Source: an uncultured Collinsella sp.
Lineage (GTDB): Bacteria; Actinomycetota; Coriobacteriia; Coriobacteriales; Coriobacteriaceae
Length of the DNA stretch: 7,029 bases
Direction of reading: 5' to 3'
Assembly: GCA_900553215.1 (NCBI GenBank)
Contig: USCJ01000067.1
Coordinates: forward strand, 1 to 7,029
Below the pieces are notes generated by a model. The model saw nothing but the letters and a program-made list of their open reading frames with translations. It ran no database searches and was not told the DNA's origin. Position 1 is the stretch's first letter. Each line of letters opens with the position of its first letter. A program made the position numbers and the translations under genes. Below, piece after piece: positions 1 through 7,029 of this stretch.

Positions 1-72
1 GGCGAAGCCAGGTGAGCGCGAGGGAAACAGCGTAGGGGAAACGGGGCCTCCGGCGGGAAGTTAAACCGCTAC

Positions 73-939
73 TTACGCCTTGTTGACGGAGCCAAACTCC
101 TCCATGAGCTCCTTGGTGCGGGCAACGATGTTGTCGCGACCAGGCTTGAGGAGCTTGCGGGGGTCAAAGCCCTTGCCCTGCTGATCCTTGCCAGCCTCGA
201 TGTACTCGCGAACGCCCTTGGCGAAGACGAGCTGCAGGTCGGTGTTGACGTTGATCTTGGAGATGCCCAGGGAAATGGCCTTCTTGATCTGATCCTCGGG
301 GATGCCGGTGCCACCGTGCAGGACGAGGGGCAGATCGCCGGTCTGGGCCTTGATCTCGCCCAGACGCTCGAAGGAAAGGCCAGCCCAGTCGGCAGGGTAC
401 ACGCCGTGGATGTTGCCGATACCGCAGGCGAGGAAGTCGACGCCCAGGTCAGCGATCTGCTTGCACTCAGCAGGATCAGCGAGCTCGCCGCTGGAGGTCA
501 CGCCGTCCTCGGTGCCGCCGATGCCGCCGACCTCGGCCTCGATGGACATGCCCTTGGAGTGGGCAAGCTCAATGAGCTCCTTGGTGCGGTCGAGGTTAAG
601 CTGGAAGGTCTCCTCGTGAGAGCCGTCATACATGATGGACGTGAAGCCGGCCTCGATGCACTTGAAGCAGTCCTCGTAAGAACCGTGATCGAGGTGAAGG
701 GCGACGGGAACGGTAACGCCCGTAGCCTCGACGGCAGCCTTGACCATGTCGGCGCAGACCTTGAAACCGCCCATCCACTTAGCGGCACCAGCGGTGCACT
801 GAAGGATCAGCGGAGACTTGGCCTCCTCGGCGGCCTGGAGAATAGCCAGGGTCCACTCGAGGTTGTTGGTGTTGAAGGCACCGAGACCGTACTTGCCGGC
901 CTCAGCCTTCTTGAGCATGTCTGCTGCGTTGACGAGCAT
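73..939 (-). CDS. fba: Class II fructose-1,6-bisphosphate aldolase
   Basis: Cleaves fructose 1,6-bisphosphate to dihydroxyacetone phosphate and glyceraldehyde 3-phosphate (reversible) in cytosolic glycolysis. The 288-residue product has the zinc-dependent class II TIM-barrel signature throughout: HLDHG at 82-86 (Asp84 as the likely catalytic base, His85 as zinc ligand), EAEVGG at 134-139, NIHGVY at 176-181 (His178, zinc), LHGGTG at 207-212 (His208, zinc) and NVNTDLQ at 230-236 (phosphate and ketose binding). Length is normal for the short, Gram-positive-like branch. The reading frame is open upstream to 996, but I chose the ATG at 937-939 because AGGAGGT lies 7 bases before it and the family N-terminus (MLVNAADMLKKA) begins there. 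Lysine codons look almost entirely AAG, as in highly expressed genes. A 188-base gap separates it from the carrier gene, so it is probably an independent unit. Tagatose-bisphosphate aldolase is a close relative, but NVNTDLQ rather than the GatY/KbaY-like NVATEL favours the fructose substrate. Confidence 0.95.
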   Translation of the reverse strand: MLVNAADMLKKAEAGKYGLGAFNTNNLEWTLAILQAAEEAKSPLILQCTAGAAKWMGGFKVCADMVKAAVEATGVTVPVALHLDHGSYEDCFKCIEAGFTSIMYDGSHEETFQLNLDRTKELIELAHSKGMSIEAEVGGIGGTEDGVTSSGELADPAECKQIADLGVDFLACGIGNIHGVYPADWAGLSFERLGEIKAQTGDLPLVLHGGTGIPEDQIKKAISLGISKINVNTDLQLVFAKGVREYIEAGKDQQGKGFDPRKLLKPGRDNIVARTKELMEEFGSVNKA

Positions 940-946
940 AAAAGAA

Positions 947-953
947 ACCTCCT
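947..953 (-). promoter_or_regulatory. Ribosome binding site that fixes the aldolase start
   Basis: AGGAGGT on the minus strand, a near-perfect anti-16S match, lies 7 bases before the ATG at 937-939. It decides against the longer open frame starting at 996. Confidence 0.85.
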
Positions 954-979
954 GTAAGGTTGCTCCGATAACGCCTGAG

Positions 980-988
980 ATTTTACCA
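980..988 (-). promoter_or_regulatory. Candidate extended -10 promoter for the aldolase
   Basis: The minus strand reads TGGTAAAAT, an extended -10 (TG-n-TAAAAT). It would start transcription near 973 and leave a leader of about 34 bases carrying the AGGAGGT site. The hexamer 17 bases upstream (GTTTAT at 1003-1008) is a poor -35, which an extended -10 can tolerate. A second AT-rich candidate, TATAAA at 1046-1051, has no -35 at a proper distance. This is a pattern match only. Confidence 0.4.
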
Positions 989-1009
989 CGGCGCACCCGG
1001 GCATAAACG

Positions 1010-1025
1010 TTCGTTTGTTCACGAA
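1010..1025. promoter_or_regulatory. Operator-like inverted repeat upstream of the aldolase promoter
   Basis: TTCGT and ACGAA form a perfect 5-base inverted repeat around a 6-base centre (TTCGTTTGTTCACGAA on the plus strand). An overlapping AAACG-TT-CGTTT repeat covers 1005-1016. Both sit at or just upstream of the -35 position of the candidate promoter, a common operator location. I cannot match the sequence to a known regulator. Confidence 0.25.
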
Positions 1026-1083
1026 TATGGGTACTTTAGCGATTTTTTATACCGCCTGCCGCCTCAGAACGGCCGTTGACGAG

Positions 1084-1117
1084 TTTGGGGGGTTGACGTT
1101 ATTGTCAACCCCTCAAA
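1084..1117 (-). terminator. Hairpin after the AEC carrier gene, likely operon end
   Basis: On the minus strand a perfect 9-base stem GGGGTTGAC / GTCAACCCC encloses a 6-base loop (AATAAC). Four more outer pairs (TTTG / CAAA) follow beyond one A-C mismatch. It begins 10 bases after the carrier stop codon, where a terminator is expected. No clear U-tract follows (the next bases are CTCGTC), so it may stop transcription weakly, or act as a 3'-end stabilising structure. Confidence 0.55.
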
Positions 1118-1127
1118 TACCAACCAG

Positions 1128-2047
1128 CTATACGATCACCAAAGACGCGAGCTCAAGCATGATGGGCATGGCGACGAGCGACAGAATCGTGGACAGCGTC
1201 ACCAAACCGATTCCAAACTTATAGTTGCCGCCGTATTTCTCGGACAAGATGGCCGCGAACGATGCGACAGGTGCACCGAGAGCGATAAGCATCGTGAGGC
1301 GAACCTTGGCATCAATCCACGGGAAGAGCGCCAATATGCCAACAACGATCGCCGGGATGATGACGAGTCTCACCAAGCTAACGAGATAGGCCTTTTTGCT
1401 CGTAACGACAGCGCGCATATCGCTCTGCGCCAAATAGGCTCCAAGCACAAGCATCACAAGGCCCGTATTGAGCGCACCCAGGTCATCGAGAATCGTCGCC
1501 ATCAACGCGGGCGGATGGATTGAAAAGAAAAAGCAAACAAGACCAATCAAGATCATGATGAGATTGGGGTTAGTAATGCAGTTCTTAAAGGACATCTGGC
1601 TCTTATCACCCGAAACCAACCATACGCCATACGTCCAAATGAAAAACGTGAGGCATGAGACTCCGATGGAGAGGTAGAAGACGTATTCGGACCCGAACAC
1701 GCCCATAACAATGGGAACCCCGATAAAGCCGCTGTTGGAGAAGATGGCACCGTAACGGGCGACACCATCCTCCTTTTTAAAAAACAGACGCGTGAGCGGA
1801 ATCGAAATTAGTGTGACCACAACGGTAAGCACAAAGCAAAATCCCGCGTCGCGGATCATGTTGGGTTCGAAGTCGACCATAAGGGTTCTCAGCGTAATGC
1901 AGGGATACGCCACATAGATGACCACATTGGCCATCTGGCTCGTGCCCTTGCGGTCGATAATCTTCATGCGGTAGAGAAAATAGCCGATCGCCATCAGGAT
2001 AAACATGATGACGATCTGACTGATAAGCGCGGCAACCGCTCCTCCCA

Positions 2048-2048
<1 letters not shown>
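1128..2048 (-). CDS. AEC (auxin efflux carrier) family transporter
   Basis: A 306-residue integral membrane protein with about ten hydrophobic segments (roughly 6-28, 39-58, 67-90, 97-118, 123-146, 160-178, 188-207, 220-243, 249-269 and 276-300). Family marks are the broken-helix YVAYPCITL (45-53), FSNSGFIGVPI (103-113) and PVASFAAILSEKYGG (260-274), which match the two repeat halves of the AEC/BASS-type fold. Bacterial members carry small organic anions such as malate or lactate; the name comes from plant auxin carriers, so the substrate is not fixed by family. The ATG at 2046-2048 overlaps the stop of the upstream glucosidase by one base (TAATG), with its ribosome site inside that gene, so it is translationally coupled to sugar hydrolysis. 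Export of an aglycone or a fermentation acid is my inference. A hairpin follows the stop. Confidence 0.85.
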
Positions 2049-6419
<4,371 letters not shown>

Positions 6420-6429
6420 ATGATGTACC

Positions 6430-6458
6430 TGCTTTCGAAAGTTAATGACGTGCTTTCG
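6430..6458. repeat. Paired TGCTTTCG repeats before PTS IIC
   Basis: TGCTTTCG occurs at 6430-6437 and again at 6451-6458, exactly 21 bases apart (two helical turns). The first copy lies within the 10-base palindrome CTTTCGAAAG (6432-6441) and borders the weak permease ribosome site. It could be a protein-binding site on DNA or RNA; no known regulator matches. Confidence 0.3.
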
Positions 6459-6466
6459 GATGTAGA

Positions 6467-6494
6467 CCGCTGTCGAGTGCTAGTCGCACAGCGG
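6467..6494 (-). other. Stem-loop in the IIB-IIC gap
   Basis: CCGCTGT (6467-6473) pairs perfectly with ACAGCGG (6488-6494), and inner CGA / TCG pairs extend it to ten pairs with one bulged base and a 7-base loop. No U-tract follows on the minus strand, so it looks more like an mRNA processing or stability element than a terminator. Confidence 0.45.
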
Positions 6495-6501
6495 CGATTT
6501 T

Positions 6502-6515
6502 GGGCTATTGAGCCC
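6502..6515 (-). other. Small hairpin abutting the IIB stop codon
   Basis: GGGCT / AGCCC with a 4-base loop (CAAT on the minus strand) starts on the base right after the IIB stop. It is followed by AAAATCG, not a U-tract. It may mark a 3' end or influence translation termination; it is short enough to be chance. Confidence 0.3.
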
Positions 6516-6824
6516 TTATGCCTTGGCGACCAGGTCCTCCGCCTGCTTGAGGACCTTGGCGCCATCGCAGCTGCCGTAGGCAACCGGATCGATTACGGCA
6601 ACGGGAGCTTTGCCGTCAACGACTTTGGTGAGCTTGCGCTGAAGATGGCGGACCTGCGGGCCAAGCAGCAAAACGTCAAAGTTTCCGAGTTCCTCGGCAA
6701 CCTGGCCTTGCTCGACGGCCCAAATCTTGTAATCATCCTTGCCCTGGGCCTTAGCGGCCTCCTCCATCTTGCTCACAACGAGCGAGGTGCTCATACCAGC
6801 ACAGCAAGCCAACATGATGTTCAT
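6516..6824 (-). CDS. celA: PTS lactose/cellobiose-family IIB component
   Basis: Small cytosolic phosphocarrier that takes phosphate from IIA on a cysteine and passes it to the sugar bound by IIC. The 102-residue single-domain protein is the normal size for CelA/ChbB. The N-terminal phosphorylation loop reads ACCAGMSTS; Cys7 aligns with the active Cys of the usual C-[SA]-A-G-M-S-T-S loop, and Cys8 is an extra neighbouring cysteine. LLLGPQVR (52-59) and the C-terminal VIDPVAYGSCDGAKVL (77-92) are also family features. The ATG at 6822-6824 has AAGGAG 6 bases upstream. It sits between IIA and IIC in the order IIA-IIB-IIC, so the three domains are separate polypeptides from one operon. Assignment to the lactose/cellobiose IIB family is secure; the sugar is not determined by this protein. 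Confidence 0.94.
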   Translation of the reverse strand: MNIMLACCAGMSTSLVVSKMEEAAKAQGKDDYKIWAVEQGQVAEELGNFDVLLLGPQVRHLQRKLTKVVDGKAPVAVIDPVAYGSCDGAKVLKQAEDLVAKA

Positions 6825-6887
6825 AACGGACTCCTTTCAAAAGCGCTCATCTTGGGCGCCCGATTGACCAAACTCGGTATTTTAGGG

Positions 6888-7029
6888 TTACTTGCCCTCG
6901 TACTTATCGCGATAAAGCTCGATAAAGCGCTCGGCAAAATCACTCGCCATGATGGCCATCGTCAGATGGTCTTCGGCATGGATCAAGATGATGTTGATAT
7001 CGACGGTATTGCCGTTCGCTTCAGCCTGA
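6888..7029 (-). CDS. celC: PTS lactose/cellobiose-family IIA component, C-terminal part
   Basis: Only the last 46 residues are inside the window; the start lies beyond the right edge. IIA takes phosphate from HPr on a histidine and hands it to IIB. The visible part contains IHAEDHLTMAIMA, which matches the active-site helix HAxDHL of LacF/ChbA proteins: the His is the phospho-acceptor and the Asp three residues later is the metal ligand of the trimer (His78 and Asp81 in lactococcal IIALac by family knowledge). The usual form is HAQDHLM, so HAEDHLT is a mild variant. The protein then ends in a charged helix (FAERFIELYRDKYEGK). A 63-base gap with a GGGCGCCC palindrome separates it from IIB. The family call is firm despite the truncation because the motif, size of the remainder and gene order all agree. 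Confidence 0.88.
   Translation of the reverse strand, partial: QAEANGNTVDINIILIHAEDHLTMAIMASDFAERFIELYRDKYEGK

Noticed and set aside
1..64. Open plus-strand frame ending at TAA 62-64, possibly the tail of a convergent gene
   Set aside because: It gives only about 20 codons of low-complexity sequence with no recognisable ending. An open frame of this length is expected by chance.
316..957. Plus-strand open frame (213 codons) opposite the aldolase
   Set aside because: Antisense shadow of a strongly codon-biased aldolase gene; the amino-acid pattern merely mirrors it.
1103..1108. TTGACA on the minus strand as a -35 box
   Set aside because: It lies inside the hairpin stem, and no -10-like sequence stands 16-18 bases downstream (AACTCG is there).
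1015..1224. Short plus-strand open frame spanning the carrier-aldolase gap
   Set aside because: It uses a TTG start without a ribosome site, crosses the hairpin, and overlaps the end of the carrier gene.

Overview
The window reads as one chromosomal stretch of a fermentative, Gram-positive, gut-type bacterium. All seven protein genes lie on the minus strand, so transcription runs from the right edge (about 7029) to the left edge (1). The GC-rich but not extreme composition, strong AGGAGG-type ribosome binding sites, AAG/CTC-rich codon use and the protein style suggest a Coriobacteriia member such as Collinsella. That taxon is an inference from style, not from a marker gene.

Layout in transcription order: the C-terminal end of a lactose/cellobiose-family PTS IIA protein (6888-7029, cut by the window edge); PTS IIB (6516-6824); PTS IIC permease (5109-6419); two GH1 6-phospho-beta-glucosidases in tandem (3548-5011 and 2048-3481); an AEC-family membrane carrier (1128-2048) whose start overlaps the preceding glucosidase stop by one base; then, after a hairpin and a 188-base gap, a class II fructose-bisphosphate aldolase (73-939) that appears to have its own promoter. 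Bases 1-72, downstream of the aldolase, hold no gene or convincing terminator that I can see.

How it fits together: IIA and IIB relay phosphate from HPr to a sugar carried in by IIC. A beta-glucoside enters as its 6-phosphate, and the two GH1 enzymes split it into glucose 6-phosphate and an aglycone or second sugar. Glucose 6-phosphate enters glycolysis, where fructose-bisphosphate aldolase acts. The AEC carrier is the unusual member. It is translationally coupled to the second glucosidase, which suggests that it moves a product of that enzyme or a fermentation acid. No regulator lies in the window; the operon promoter and any regulator would be to the right of 7029.

The gene content is a recognisable PTS beta-glucoside utilisation operon, not an unknown system. 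The points worth a second look are the coupled AEC carrier, a full intrinsic terminator inside the operon between the permease and the first glucosidase, further stem-loops at other gene junctions, and divergence between the two glucosidases near the sugar and phosphate site.
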